Of a DNA stretch of 64,000 bases, positions 48,261 through 60,679 are shown in pieces (the stretch's first letter is position 1; each line of letters opens with the position of its first letter). The DNA is from Akebia trifoliata (lineage: Eukaryota > Streptophyta > Magnoliopsida > Ranunculales > Lardizabalaceae): contig CM030714.1 in the NCBI GenBank assembly GCA_017979445.1, forward strand, positions 19,401,892-19,465,891, read 5' to 3'. The position numbers and the translations under genes are program-made. Under the pieces are notes generated by a model that ran no database searches, was not told the DNA's origin, and saw only the letters and a program-made list of their open reading frames with translations.

Positions 48261-48479
48261 ATTGACAAATATCAATGCATACAAAATTTTCAACTTCAAA
48301 GAAAAAATTCACATTCATCCAATTCTTAAATCGACCAAACGGGCATGAATATTTTTCAAAAAAAAAAGTACACTAATCACATGGAATAATCTTAAAATAA
48401 TACGAAGAGCTTGAATATTATCTTAAATAACGCAAATCCAATTCAAGCATAATGATCGCAACATTTTAACAAAAATCCT

Positions 48480-48990
48480 CTCATCCTATTAATAGGTAAA
48501 AAAAAAATCAAAGAGGTATGAAAAAATATTCTCCTAAACCTATCGATACGCAAAAACAAATAAAACATAGAAAAATAGATTAAAAAAAAGATTCTTCTAA
48601 TTCCATTGCTATGCAAAAACAAATAAAAATATAGAAAAATTGCATAAAAAAATCCTTCAAATCCTATCGATATGTAACAAAAATAAATAAAAACCTAAAG
48701 AAAATAGATAAAATAAATATTCTCCTGACCCTATTGATCTGCTAAAAAATAAGAAAAATAAATAAATAAACAGTGTATACAAAATATTCTCCTAATTTTA
48801 TCATCATGTAAAAGAATAAAAAAAACATAGAAAAGAATACACAAACAAAAAATTTCTTAATCTTGTTGATATAAATACATTAAAAATGCATACAAAATAT
48901 CCCACCAATCCTATTGATGCACAAAAATAAATGAAAGCATAAAAAACAAAAAAAATTCTCCTAATCCTACCGACGTGCAAAAGTAAAAAA
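48480..48990. repeat. Minisatellite, unit about 60-70 bp
   Basis: Six or seven degenerate copies of a unit containing ctcctaatcctatcgatatg followed by an A-rich tract with aaacaaataaaaacatagaa. Confidence 0.75.
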
Positions 48991-49969
48991 AAAAAATCCT
49001 TTTGATAACGAATTTTATAATAATTATAATGTCAAAGATCAACGTGAAACCTCAATATAAGGGATATGTTTAGCATACGAAAACAGAGAGAAGAATAAAT
49101 AGTACCACGATGAATGAAGAGAAAAAAAAAGAACAACAAACAAAAAAAGAAAAATAAATAAATAAATAAATTGAAAAAATACTTACTTATAGAATGAAAT
49201 AGTATCGAATCAATTCCTTCAAGTCTAACCCAAAGACTTGCGAGTATTCACTTCTATGAGGATGTGAGAGATGAGGGTAACGAGGGAAGTGTTGTAGTAG
49301 TGCGTGAAGAGACTAGATAGCTAAGGGGGCTATGTTATGGTGTTGTGAATGGTTGTGTTACAGTGTAGTGAATGTAGTAGAGGTGTTGGAGATGATGAAG
49401 GCTGAAAGAGGTGAGCGACAGTAAAGGGGTGGAACGTTGCTGAAGAAGGAGATTACGATTGACGTTGGGCAACTAGGGGTTGTTAGGAGAGGTGTAGAGA
49501 AAGAATGCAGGCAGAGATAGATAGAGGTTGTGACTGGGTGTTTTGGAAAGATGATATTGCAAAAAGGGGTGAGTCATTGAAAATATAGGTTGAAAGAGAC
49601 GTTGGCCAGCAAGGGGGCTATTACTACCATAAGGCATGAGGAAAATGAAGTACAGAGAGAGAGAAGAAGAAGTGCAGCAAGGTCAGAACGTTGTTGGTAT
49701 GGGGGCGTGAAGTTCAATGAAGAACAAGAAGGGGCAGCAAGGTTGGGGATAGAAATGAGTGTAGAGAGAGTTGAGAGAGATGAAGGCAGTAAGATGATTG
49801 TATTGTAAGGACGTGACAAAGAGTTGTAGAGAGGAATAAGAGCTCAGTCGAAGAAAAGGGTCCTTTTTCTTTCAACGTTCTGTTTTTTATAGAAACTAAG
49901 TTTTGAGAGAATGGGAGTAGTGATCCCCATGCTACTCACCTCATTGGTAGTCTCTTGTTGACGAGTTGT

Positions 49970-50395
49970 GATTCGTTGATTTTGATTTTTATTCTGTTGG
50001 TTGATCAATTTTTGTTTTGAGTTTTTATTGGTTGATTAATTTTTGTTTTGAATTTTATTGGTTGATTAATTTTTATTTTGGGTTTGGTTTACAATTTTTT
50101 AATTTGATTTCAATTTTTAATTGGCCATTTAATTTAGATTTTATTTGGTCGATTGATTTGAATTTGTGATTAAATTTTAATTTGAATTTAATTGGTAAGT
50201 TGGAATTTGATTTTAATTTCAATTTGTTGGTTTATTAGATTTTATTTTTTATTTTAATTTCAATTTGTTGGTCGATTGGATTTTATTTCTAATTTTAATT
50301 TCAACTTGAGTTTGAATTTTTAATTTTAATTGTTTGATTTTTAATTTTAACTTGATTTTTATTAGATTAGATTTTAAATTTGATTTCGATTTTTT
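49970..50395. repeat. T-rich tandem repeat in the LTR
   Basis: Degenerate units around ttttattggttgattaattt and ttaatttcaatttgttgg. Confidence 0.7.
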
Positions 50396-50950
50396 ATCGT
50401 TTTCCTAAAGATCAGAGTCTCTAAGTTAGAATTGGACATTGAGAGGCATTTTGGTCATTTTTGTGACTTCTCGTAAATTTATCTATTTTCACTAATTTAG
50501 GTCTCATTAGACTCGAAATCATGTTCTGAGTTCAATGGAGGTACTTTCAAGATTTTTCGGAGGTCTGAAATTTATGAGGGGTATTTTATCATTTTGTCAA
50601 TTTTTACAGATTTTTACGAATTTTAGCGAGAGATTTCTTTTAGTCCCTACATGATTATTTCTACGTTTCAAAGTCACAATTTTCTTTCATAACGAGGTCT
50701 CTAAATTATCGAACTATATAGCGAACCTAAGCGTATGTGCTTACTAAGTTGGGTGTAAGGTATAGCGATCCTATGCGTGTGTAGATTTCTATGTTGAGTC
50801 GTAGCAAGTAGGGGAGATAGAGAAGACTAGAAACGAAAGGAATTAAGGACAATACTCACAAGTTTTCGATTCTTTGCACTTATCATTATAAATTCTTGAC
50901 AATCGGGTGACGAATTGTCGAATTAGACGGATGCAAAAATGGATAGTTTA

Positions 50951-52134
50951 CACACACACACACACGTGAAGTTGGAAAATAAAAAGGGTTTCCATCCTTA
51001 TTTGATTTAGACAAAACATGTAAATAAATAAAAAGGAAAAAAATAAATTCAAAATAAAAATAATAAATGTTTTTCTTTTTGAAAATTCAGAACGTAAAAG
51101 ACTATAAATAGAGATTCTCACCTTCAAAAGCAAAAAGAAAATTGAAAATAAACAAAAAAAAAAAAAATAGGAGAGAAGAAGAGAAAAATAAGGAAGGAAC
51201 TGATCTTCTTCTTCAGCCCATCCTCAACAGCAACCGATTTCTCCAACTTACAATCATAGATCAACTCTCCTTTTCAATCTCACGGTTCATCCACCATAAC
51301 ACATCCAGCTCAACAACCCCTTTACTCCATCATCTTCTTCTCCCTTAACACTACTTTATTAATGTCCCAGCCCCAACGCCTTTTAATATTCTTCTCCAAG
51401 CTTCCAACCTTGTTAATACAACCTAAAGATCTCCACTCACTTCCTTAATAGACCCATTTTCACTTTCCACTCTCAGCCCTCACAACCCCACTTTATCCCT
51501 CAGTCAATAACAACAACACCTTTAACAACCCTCTTCACCACACCCAATGCATGTCCCATATTAACCAGACACGCCCTATAGCTGACATGCATGCCTTATA
51601 GAAGCCAAGTAGCCATACATGCCCTATAGCAGACATGCACTCCCTCTCTCACACCCTCTCTCTCATTATCCCTTATATTGCTTAATGTCAAGCTCTCGTC
51701 TTCACAGATTACCTTCACTACATTTGTGAAAGTGATTACTTGTAAACTCTGAAGGTATCATAACAGCCAACATTGTCTCTGTGCTCACATCCACATTTTA
51801 AATCAAAAGGTAAGATTTCGTTCCTTTCATTCATCATTATGATATGGATACTAACTCATTTCTTCTTTGTAGGGAATACTAGAATCTGATTTCAATAAAT
51901 TGAAGTAGATATCGATCATCTCGATCGGGCACATTGGATGCCTAACACTTTTTGAAAGCTATAATCTGACTCCTTACCCATTTCTCTTACCTGCAGAACA
52001 GTCCCATTCCTTATCAGAGTTATTTTGGTGCTTATAACTAAAATAGGCGATGACTCCCCTTCTTTAGAAAATCCCTGAATTTATTCTGATACTTTTTATT
52101 TTTTTAAAAGTGTCGCGGTGCTTTCAAGTGGAAT
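50951..52134 (+). mobile_element. Truncated LTR (3' half), plus orientation
   Basis: Homologous to 57576-58730. It starts at a (CA)n run abutting the inverted LTR end at 50952. TATA box at 51113-51121 (TATAAATAG, context gagattctcacc). The 3' part has a ggcgatgactcccc motif (about 52048) and ends gctttcaagtgg (about 52134). The U3 half present in the other copy is missing here, so the junction at the CA microsatellite is a recombination or insertion breakpoint. Confidence 0.55.
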
Positions 52135-52980
52135 ATCTATTTATGAAATAGTTCAAGAAAAAATCAACATATATATTTCTTTATAAAAAAGTCCTAGGCA
52201 TGTGTAGTGTTAACCATGTCAAAATTTTCATCAAGATTATCTTCTAATTTAATTTATAATAAGACATTTTATTTAACAATTTAAATAAGTGCTTGTCCCC
52301 TGTCTATAGGGATACCCAGTAAGAAGAGTTTGTCCTTGAACTTTATAAATTGAGAATCTTTGAGCATGGCTCAGTGATAAGGAAAAAACGCTCTTATCAA
52401 ACTTTTTGCATGACATGGGTTCTAAAAGTGTAAGTTGGAGATAAAACTTGTCGATTTCTATATAAATTATAGAAGAGTAAATGATTATAAGAATTAATAA
52501 AATTGTTATTTATACTATTATAATGAGAGGTTCATGGTTGAAAATTGTTGACTTAAACACGTATTAAATAAACTTTTAAATGAAAAAGTACAATAATTTA
52601 TATATAAAAGTATAAAATAAAGAACTATAATTTTATCACTTAAAATTATATGGATAAATAATAAAATATGAAATGACAAGAGCTCACGGTTTTAAGAAAT
52701 TTTTTACTTACGGTTTTAACGAGTCGTTAATCTTGTAGGATGTCCTAGTATTAAATAATAAACCTAGTAGTAGATTTAGTCTTTACTCATTCTACTATAT
52801 TTGGTTAAAATGAAATATGGAAAGAAACGAAAGTCTTTAGTGCCTTTTTTCGATCTAACAGCCAAAGGTAAAAAATGTTATATAAAAAAATGTTAAAGTT
52901 GGAGAAAGACACAAAAAATCCAATATAGGAAGAAAAAGAAAACTTAGCCTATTGATGTATGCCATGACCTCAATCAAGCC
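52135..52980 (+). repeat. Gene-flank repeat, copy 1 (segments X and Y)
   Basis: Segment X (about 52135-52425; landmark tttataaattgagaatcttt) also occurs at about 58735-59060 and 60680-60985. Segment Y (about 52430-52980; landmark cctagtattaaataataaac) also occurs at about 59070-59620 and 59735-60180. The third X copy lies directly upstream of the WRKY gene. No coding region. Confidence 0.75.
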
Positions 52981-53539
52981 CTATTGCAACGGGATTTTTG
53001 GCAAGGAGAGTGTGAACTCCTGCTTGTTTAAATCTCATTGAACGTTTTCACCATAAAAAATCAAAATCAAAATAATAATAATAATAAATCAAAAATCAAA
53101 AAATCAAATAAAAATCAAAAATACAAAAAATAACAAAAAATCAAAAATCAAGAAAATACAAAAAAATCAAAAATAAAAAAATACAAGAAAATAAAAAATA
53201 AAATAAATACAAAAAGTCAAAAAGATCAAAAAAATCAAAAATTCTTTTAAGTTGCACTCAACTTCGATTGGTCAAAGCACGACCGAAGAAACATCCGAAT
53301 TTCAAAACTCATCATATTTTCATTAAATCCAAAATCTCACACGTGTTCCGCGCCATCAAGATCAAGGAATTAATAAAGCAAAACTCTATCAGACCCCGTG
53401 CTTGAGTAGCCATTTTCTACGAAAGTCATCAATTCAATCGGTAATCTGAAGTCGTGTTTTAGCAAAAAATTTTGTCCCGTACAAATAAGGGTTTATTCTT
53501 TGTAGTTCTTTGCATACAATTCCTACAAAGAAAGACAAC
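52981..53539 (+). mobile_element. 3' internal end of a Tat-like element
   Basis: A-rich tract of aaaatcaaaaatcaa units (53060-53240), then the gttgcactcaactt motif and gtagttctttgc just before the LTR. Inverted homologue of 20618-21110. Confidence 0.6.
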
Positions 53540-55107
53540 TGTAAACACCCCAATTTGAATGAGCCCTCACTCGAAAGGGTCCAAAAATGTTAGATTTTCA
53601 ATAAAATTTGCCAACAGGCTTCAAAGGCCTAAATCATTGAAAAATGACATTTTTATCGAACCGAGGTCCTTAAGACTCCCTAAATGTCTAATGGGCCCAC
53701 AAAAAAGAATTGGCGTACCCCCACTTTCTCCGCTCCGCTCCTAAAATAAAAAATACTCGATTTTCAATAAAATTTACCAACAGGCCTAAAATGCCCAATT
53801 TGTCAACACGTAGCATTTTGACCAATCCGATGATTTCCAAAACCCCTAAAAATATGAATAGATTTAAAATGAGACTTATGATACCTATCACCTTCCTTAC
53901 CTTTTACCGCTCCACTCCTGAATCAAAAATACCCCAAGCTCACTCAAAACTCACGAATTTTTAACTCCCAAAAAAATCATTTCTCACCTTATTCAACCTA
54001 ACCTAAACTTAATTTCACATTACCAAAACCTTAAAATTTACTCACCCTCAAAAACCCATGCCAAAGTGACCCTAATCAATTTCAAATAACCCTTCCTAAA
54101 ACCCAAACCCAATACACAAAAGCCTACAAACCATTATTCATATCCAATCCATATCAATACCCATAACCCTAACTCATAAACCACTATCCACATAAACCAA
54201 TCACCCTTTGATCATCAAAAGGGGACACATGTCATTACCCCATCTCACTTCCCTCATTCAACTACTTACCCCCATCACCTTTCTCTAACAATCTATCTAC
54301 CCATCATCTCACATCACCAAACACTCTACCCAAATGGGCTGGATAAGATCCAAATCATTTGGTCAAAACAATACCCATTTACCTTCATTACACAATTACC
54401 TTCCTCTCCATTCTAAATTTCATACCCACCACCTTCAAAACCTATGCCATTTCCTACTCTTTCATTTGTTTATCCCGAAAGTAACCCTTAAACATCTATA
54501 AATACCCCTCTCCTCGTCCCAAAAATGGCTACCGAGTCTAACATTAAAAAAAAGATATCCTCTCAACTCTCTTTTACTCTCATACTCTCATATTAACCTT
54601 CCAAAAAAGAATTACACTCTCAAATTTATTAAGGATTTAAAGAAGAAGAAAAAAGAAAGAGGAACAAGTTGAAATTTCAAGGTGGGTCAAACAAATACAC
54701 CCCCCTCCCCTTCTTTCTTCTCCAACTTCCATCTTCTACTTATCCCCCTTCTCTACATCTATACACACACTATAAATGATTTGTGTCATCAAAGGGTCCC
54801 TTTTTCAATAAGGATGCCCTCAATGATTTAAACCAACATCGAAAATCCCTCACCTGAGGGCACATATCAAAAATTTTCAACTTTTTTATATTATTTTGAA
54901 TAGATCGAATACGAGGTTACCACCAATGGTGGATGGAGTAAGGTGCCTAATACTTACCCTACTCCTTAATATGGACCCTCTTACATAGAATCAAAAGTTG
55001 GACTAGATGAGCCGTATTCGTACGAGAGTCACCAAATGCCAAAACAAATGATTTTTCAAAAGAATACATTACGAGTGAAAATTCACACCCTTTTGCAATA
55101 TGAATGG
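53540..55107 (+). mobile_element. Tat/Ogre-like LTR, plus orientation
   Basis: Begins TGTAAACACCCCAATTTG at 53540 and reaches ggtggtgactcc at 55106-55117. TATA box at 54497-54504. Strongly G-poor on the plus strand (54000-54480), the complement of the C-poor strand of its inverted partner at 18484-20617. Confidence 0.6.
54497..54504 (+). promoter_or_regulatory. TATA box of the Tat-like LTR
   Basis: TATAAATA in the context ctataaatacccc, as at 19312-19319 in the inverted partner. Confidence 0.6.
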
Positions 55108-55117
55108 TGGTGACTCC

Positions 55118-56496
55118 AAAATCCCCCAAAGTGATCAATATATTCATAAATGAATAAATCATGTGTCCACAATAGTAGAAAAATCTTACGAAGGACAATA
55201 TTAGAGCCCAAGACGACAAAAATCTAGAAGACTTCGAAATCATCTCCGATTTTTGAAAGAAAGTTCATTTGACTAAATGATCCCAAAGAGAAAGGGCAGA
55301 TTAATTTCAAACCTCGAAAAAAAATCCAAAATTTCAATGTTCATCAAATTTTGAGTTTCTCAAAAAAATGTTCATCTATTTAAACAATGAGTTCCCAGTA
55401 ATTTTGAACTTGCTTTTAACTCAATATCAATTACCGTTTACTCAATCGTACGATTGGCATAAAAATATTTTCAAACTCATGGGTAACTCAAACTTTTTCC
55501 TAGAACATGCAGAATAGGATTCCCAGTCTCGCAAAAGATGTTTTCTAAGATTTTTTTATCTCTTATTCTTCCCAAAGATTTTCTCAATATTTTTTTTTAA
55601 TTTTTTTTGTTTTCTCAAATCTTTACTTGGATTTTTTCTCTTACTTTATTCATATTTTTCTGAAACTATCTTACATTTTTTTTTCTTTAGTTTTCCCCAG
55701 ATTGTTTTTCTTTCCCAATTTTTTTTTATAGATTTTTTATCTCTTATTTTACTCTAATTCTTTCTAGGATTTCTTCTCTTTTTTTTTATTAGGTTTTTTT
55801 ACTTATTTTTTTTATCATATTTTTCCTCTTATTTTTCTCTCAAATTCTTTTTCACAATCTTTCTTAGACCCTACTCAGATTATGCTTAAACTCTACTTAG
55901 GTTATGCTCAGACCCTACTCAGATTATGCTCAACCTTTACTCAGATTATGCTTAGATCCTTACTCAGATTATTCCTAGACCCTACTCAATTTAAGTTTAG
56001 GCCTTTTTTAGATTTTGTTCAATTTTACTCAGGTTTTTCTCAAACTTTGCTCAGTTTTATTAAAGATTTTGTTAAGTTTTGTTCAGATTTTAATTACATT
56101 TTTTACTTAGTTATTTCCCTCAGTTTTCCTCTTTGCTTTAAGTTCACCGTCCACCCATCATGAATGCATAGGATAGAAGTAATCATTTTAAAAATCATGT
56201 TTTCATCACTACAGAATTGCACACACGTGCACTCTCATTACATCTACCTTAATCAAGTGGAATTTTCAAACTTTGAGGATCTGACATTCTCCCCGTTAGT
56301 GAGAGCTCACGCTCAAGAATTTGACAACTTTCGGTCTAAGGAGTGTTTTACCCTCAAGGATCTGGACACCTCGATGAATTGTAGAATCTGGTTACAAAAA
56401 TGAAATGTAATTAGCTTTGGCATCCAGATGTCATATTATCTACTAAGGAAAAAATTTCACCTAACTTACTCTAACCTCCTTCCAAACAAGGGCATC
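55118..56496 (+). mobile_element. Tat-like leader with tandem array, copy 1
   Basis: 55195-56000 is repeated directly at 63315-64000 (landmarks gaaggacaatatt, gggcagattaatttcaaacc, ttttccccagattgttttt). It ends in an array of about six units of agaccctactcagattatgc (55865-56000). 56001-56496 has no identified content. Confidence 0.65.
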
Positions 56497-58734
56497 TGTA
56501 AACACCTTATTTTTGTATTCGCCTAATTCAACAATACGTCACCCGATTGCTCTGGATTCCTTATGATAAGCGTAAAGTATGCGTAGAAATTTAAATCTTG
56601 TGACAGGTCCTCTCTCGATTTTTCATGATTCCTTTCTCTTTTACCTTATCATGCTCGACTTAGAAATTACACACGCATAGGATCAGTGCCACTTCTGCAT
56701 TCGATTTGATAAGTACGTATGCTTAAGATCTCTATACATTTTGATAACCTAGATATCTGGCAACGTTAGAAAATGGGATCTCGGGATTTAGAAATAATAT
56801 CATTGCAAGAAAATAAAACATCGTGCCAAAATTCAAAAAAATTAATAAAATAACCTAAATACCCCTGATACTCAATTCGTACATTAAAAACCTGCTTCGT
56901 TAGGAAAGCGTGACTTCAAGACCTAAAAATGAAAGTAGATCTACTAAATTTAGAGATCGTAATGCTTTGGAAAATCGAAATTTTCACATATAATGACGAC
57001 TTCCAGTTATTTAGAATGACAGATTTCGCCATGTGAAATAACCAATTAACGTGCAATTGAAAATTAAAACTTAAAAAACTTAAAACTTGAAATTTGGTAT
57101 TGGATTCGTATTCTTCAAAATTTAAGATTTTTCTTATTACACCCCACTTCATAAATGGAATAGTAAATTAAATAAAAGGTTGGCGCCAATTGTATTTTCT
57201 TGAATTAGATCCTAAGATTCAACATCCGCAAATCGTAAAATCATAATCACCCATTAACTAAAATTCATAATTTAAGAATTAACCAAATAGTTTAAATTGC
57301 CAGCCAAGCAAAATTATACATCGACCACTAATCAAGTTAACCGAGCCGATCAATCTAAAATTCATCTAATCAAACCAATCTCAAAATTAAAATTCATTCA
57401 AATCCTACCACTCAATCTTAAAATCAACTGTCCAACAAACCAATGAAAAATTTTATTTGAAATTATAAAAAAATTTAAATCATTGTCAATCTCAAATTGA
57501 CATATAATAATTGGAAGGAGCTTAATAAGATAAAAATCACATTGCTAACACAAAGTGTGGGATAAGCCCTCTTTTCACACACACGTGAAGTTGGAAAATA
57601 AAAAGGGTTTCCATCCTTGTTTGACTTAGACAAAGCATATAAATAAATGAAAAGGAAATAAATAAATTCAAAATAAAAATAATAAATGTTTTTCTTTTTG
57701 AAAATTAGGAACCTAAAAGAATATAAATAGAGATTCTCACCTTCAAAAGAAAAAACAAATTAGAAATAAAACAAAACAAAACAAAACAAAAAAAAAAAAA
57801 AGGAGAGAAGAAGAGAAAAATAAGGATGGAACTGACCTTCTTCTTCATGACAACAACCGGCTTCTCCACCTTACAACCATAGATCAACACTCGTTTTCCA
57901 TCTCACGGTTCATCCACCTTAGCACGTCCAGCTCAACAACCCCTTAACTCCATCATCTTCTTCTCCTTTAACACTACTTTATTAATGTACCAGCCCCGAC
58001 GCCATATAGTCAAACTTCCTTCTTCTCCAAGCTTCCAACCTTGCTAACGCAACCTAAAGACCTCCTTTCACTTCCTTCATAGTCCCGTTTTCACTTTCCA
58101 CTCTCAGCCCTGTCAACCCACTTTATCCCTCAGTCAATAACAATAGCACCTTAACAACCTTCTTGACCACACCCCATGCATGCCCCTTATTAACCATATA
58201 TGCCCTATAACAGACATGCACGCCTTATAGAAGGAATGTACCCATACATGCCCTATAGCAGACATGCACTCCCTCTCTCAATGTCAAGCTCTCGTCTTCA
58301 CGGATTACCTTCACTACATTTGTGAAAGTGATTACTTACAAATCTTAAAGGAATCTCAGTAGCCAATATTGTCTTTGTACTCACATCCACATTGTAAATC
58401 AAAGGGTAAGATTTCGTTCCTTTAATTCATCATTATGATATAGATACTAACTCATTTCTTCTTTGCAGGGAATACTGGAATCTGAGTTCAATGAATTGAA
58501 GTAGAGATCGATCACCTCGATCGGGCGCATTCGATGCTTAACACCTTTCGAAAGCCATAATCTGACTCCTTACCCACTTCTCCACCCTGTAAACCAGTCC
58601 CATTCTTTATCTGAGTTAATTTGGTTCTTACAATTAAAATAGGCGAAGAATCCCCTTCTTCAGAAAAAGCCTCGAATTTATTCTGATACTTTTTAATTTT
58701 TAAAAAGTGTCGTGGCGCTTTCAAGTGGAAGATC
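56497..58734 (+). mobile_element. Tat-like LTR, plus orientation, fuller copy
   Basis: Begins TGTAAACACCTTATTTTTG at 56497. It shares its first 250 bp with the LTR at 24177 (ttcaacaatacgtcaccc..., cgactta, ggatc), has a TATA box at 57722-57730 and a gactcc-like degenerate motif near 58641, and ends gctttcaagtgg (58734). From 57576 on it is the direct homologue of 50951-52134. Confidence 0.58.
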
Positions 58735-59620
58735 TATTTATGAAATACTTTAAGAAAAAATCAACATATATATTTCTTTATAAACAAGTCCTAGGCATGT
58801 GTAGTGTTAACCATGTCAAAAGTATCATCAAGATTATCTTCGAATTTGAATTTATAATAAGACATTTTATTTTTAAATTTTATTTAAAAATTTAAATAAG
58901 TGCTTGTCTCCCGCCTATAGGGATACCCAGCAATCAATATATATATATATATATATAAAGGAACTTGTAAGAAGAGCTTGTCCTTGAACTTTATAAATTG
59001 ATAATCTGATAGCATGTTTCAATGATAAAGAAAAAACGCTCCCATCAAACTTTTTGCATGACATGGTTTCTTAAAGTGTAAGTTGGAGATATAAATTGTC
59101 AAATTCTATATAAATATTAGAAAAGTAAATGATTATAAGAATTAATAAAATTGATATTTATACTATTATAATGAGAGGTTCATGGTTGAAAATTGTTGAT
59201 TTAAGCACATATTAAATAATTTTTTCAATGAAAAACTACAATAATTTATATATAAAAATATAAAATAAAGAACTATAATTTTATCATTTAAAATTATATT
59301 GATAAATAATAAAATATGAAATTACAAAAGCCCAAGGTTTTAAGAAATTTTTTACCCATGGTTTGAGTTGTTAATTTAGTAGAAGTCCTAGTATTAAATA
59401 ATAAACCTAGTAGTAGATTTACTCTTTACTCATTCCGCTATACTTGGTTCAAATGAAATATGGAAAGAAACGAAAAGTCTTTAGTGCCCGTTTACGATCT
59501 AACAGCCAAAGGTAAGAAAGGTTATATAAAAAAATGTTAAAGTTGGAGAAAGACGCAAAAATCCAGTATAGGCAAAGAAAAAAAAATAGGCCCATTGATG
59601 TATGATACATGGAAAGATAA
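58735..59620 (+). repeat. Gene-flank repeat, copy 2 (segments X and Y)
   Basis: Direct copy of 52135-52980, including the same junction with the preceding LTR, plus a (TA)n tract at about 58936-58957 that copy 1 lacks. No gene. Confidence 0.78.
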
Positions 59621-60374
59621 ATGTGGTAGAAATTAGGATGGATACAAACAATTTTAGTCCTACCATACTTTTGTGTGAGGTGCGCATTGCCAACTTAGTA
59701 ACGAAAGGCATGGGCTATTAAATTATAAATTGGAGGAAATACTTGTCAATTTACATATAAATTATTGGGACGTAAGTAATTTGAAGAGTTTAAGCTATTG
59801 ATATATAAACAACCAGATGTCAATGAAAATCGTTGACTGGGTAAATAAATTTTTAAAATTAAAATGTACTATTTTAAAGATCACTTAATGTACTAGAAAT
59901 AATTTATATATAATAATATAAAATAAAAACAATAATTTTATCTTTTAAAATTCTATTGGAAAATAATAGGATATGAAACCATAGAGCCCATGGTTTTGAT
60001 GAGTCTTTTCCCCATGGTTTTGAGGAGCCGTTACTTTAATTGCACGTGCATAGCATTTGTCCCTTTCCTAGTATTAAATAAATATATCTAGTAGTAGATT
60101 TTGTCATTACTCATTCTACCATATTTAGTACGAATGAAATAAAGAAAGAAATAAAATGCTTATTATTTAGATAAATTCCGAAATTACAAAACTACATAAC
60201 AAAATCAAACACATGGAAAAAAAATATATCCAACTAATGTAGGCAATGTTGAATAAAAAAAGAACTATTACATAATTTTTATTTTCTTATGTAGTGGATT
60301 TATGTTTTAAATTTATTCTACATGCATGTAGACAAATTTATATTATTAAACTCAACATTAAAATTATGATCAAA
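59621..60374 (+). repeat. Partial third copy of segment Y
   Basis: 59735-60180 matches segment Y more distantly (ataatttatatataa, catggttttga, cctagtattaaataa, ttactcattctaccat). The remainder is unassigned AT-rich sequence. Confidence 0.65.
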
Positions 60375-60483
60375 CACTATGTTAAAACAGTGGATAGCTC
60401 AATGCCAAGATCTGTCAAATTTGACTAAATCAAAGAAAATTCGATGGACCTTGACATCAAATTTATCACTTTTTCACATAGTG
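60375..60483. mobile_element. Small CACTA-like MITE
   Basis: 109 bp from CACTATGTTAAAACAG to ctttttcacatagtg, with inverted CACTATGT ends and an internal palindrome (tgtcaaatttgac). Flanks aaa/caa agree at two of three bases. The right end matches the left end at 16645 better than its own left end. Confidence 0.45.
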
Positions 60484-60679
60484 CAACCTGGATTGAATGA
60501 TTGGAGCGAGAAAGAATAATTTGTTAATAAGGTTTTACCTAATAGACAGATGTTAAAATCAAAATTGTTATCCCTTTATCCGACAAATTATGTCAGTGTT
60601 GGAACAATCAAAACCTAGATTTATTGCAATTAATAAATTAGGATTATGCGTGCGTTGTTAAACAATCAACAAATCGTGC

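Larger units (their letters stand above)
47231..50952 (-). mobile_element. Tat/Ogre-like LTR (full form, about 3.7 kb), minus orientation
   Basis: On the minus strand it begins TGTAAACTATCC at 50952 and ends next to the PBS at 47231. It contains the ggaaggtgttaagcacc block (about 47408), a second gactcc-like motif (gagttgccacc, about 47306) and three AT-rich tandem arrays. The frames at 49574-49819, on both strands, lie in this purine-rich LTR sequence and do not resemble proteins. Confidence 0.65.

Noticed and set aside
48480..48990. CRISPR-like regular repeats
   Set aside because: The units are degenerate, contiguous and without unique spacers, inside a plant LTR.
49574..49819. Mirror open frames on both strands
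   Set aside because: Purine-rich LTR sequence; neither translation resembles a protein family.
16645..60483. A single 43.8-kb CACTA element with matching CACTATGTGAAAAA ends
   Set aside because: The flanking trinucleotides differ (taa, caa), a closer left end exists at 60375, and no transposase was seen. Kept only as a low-weight possibility in the macro-structure finding.
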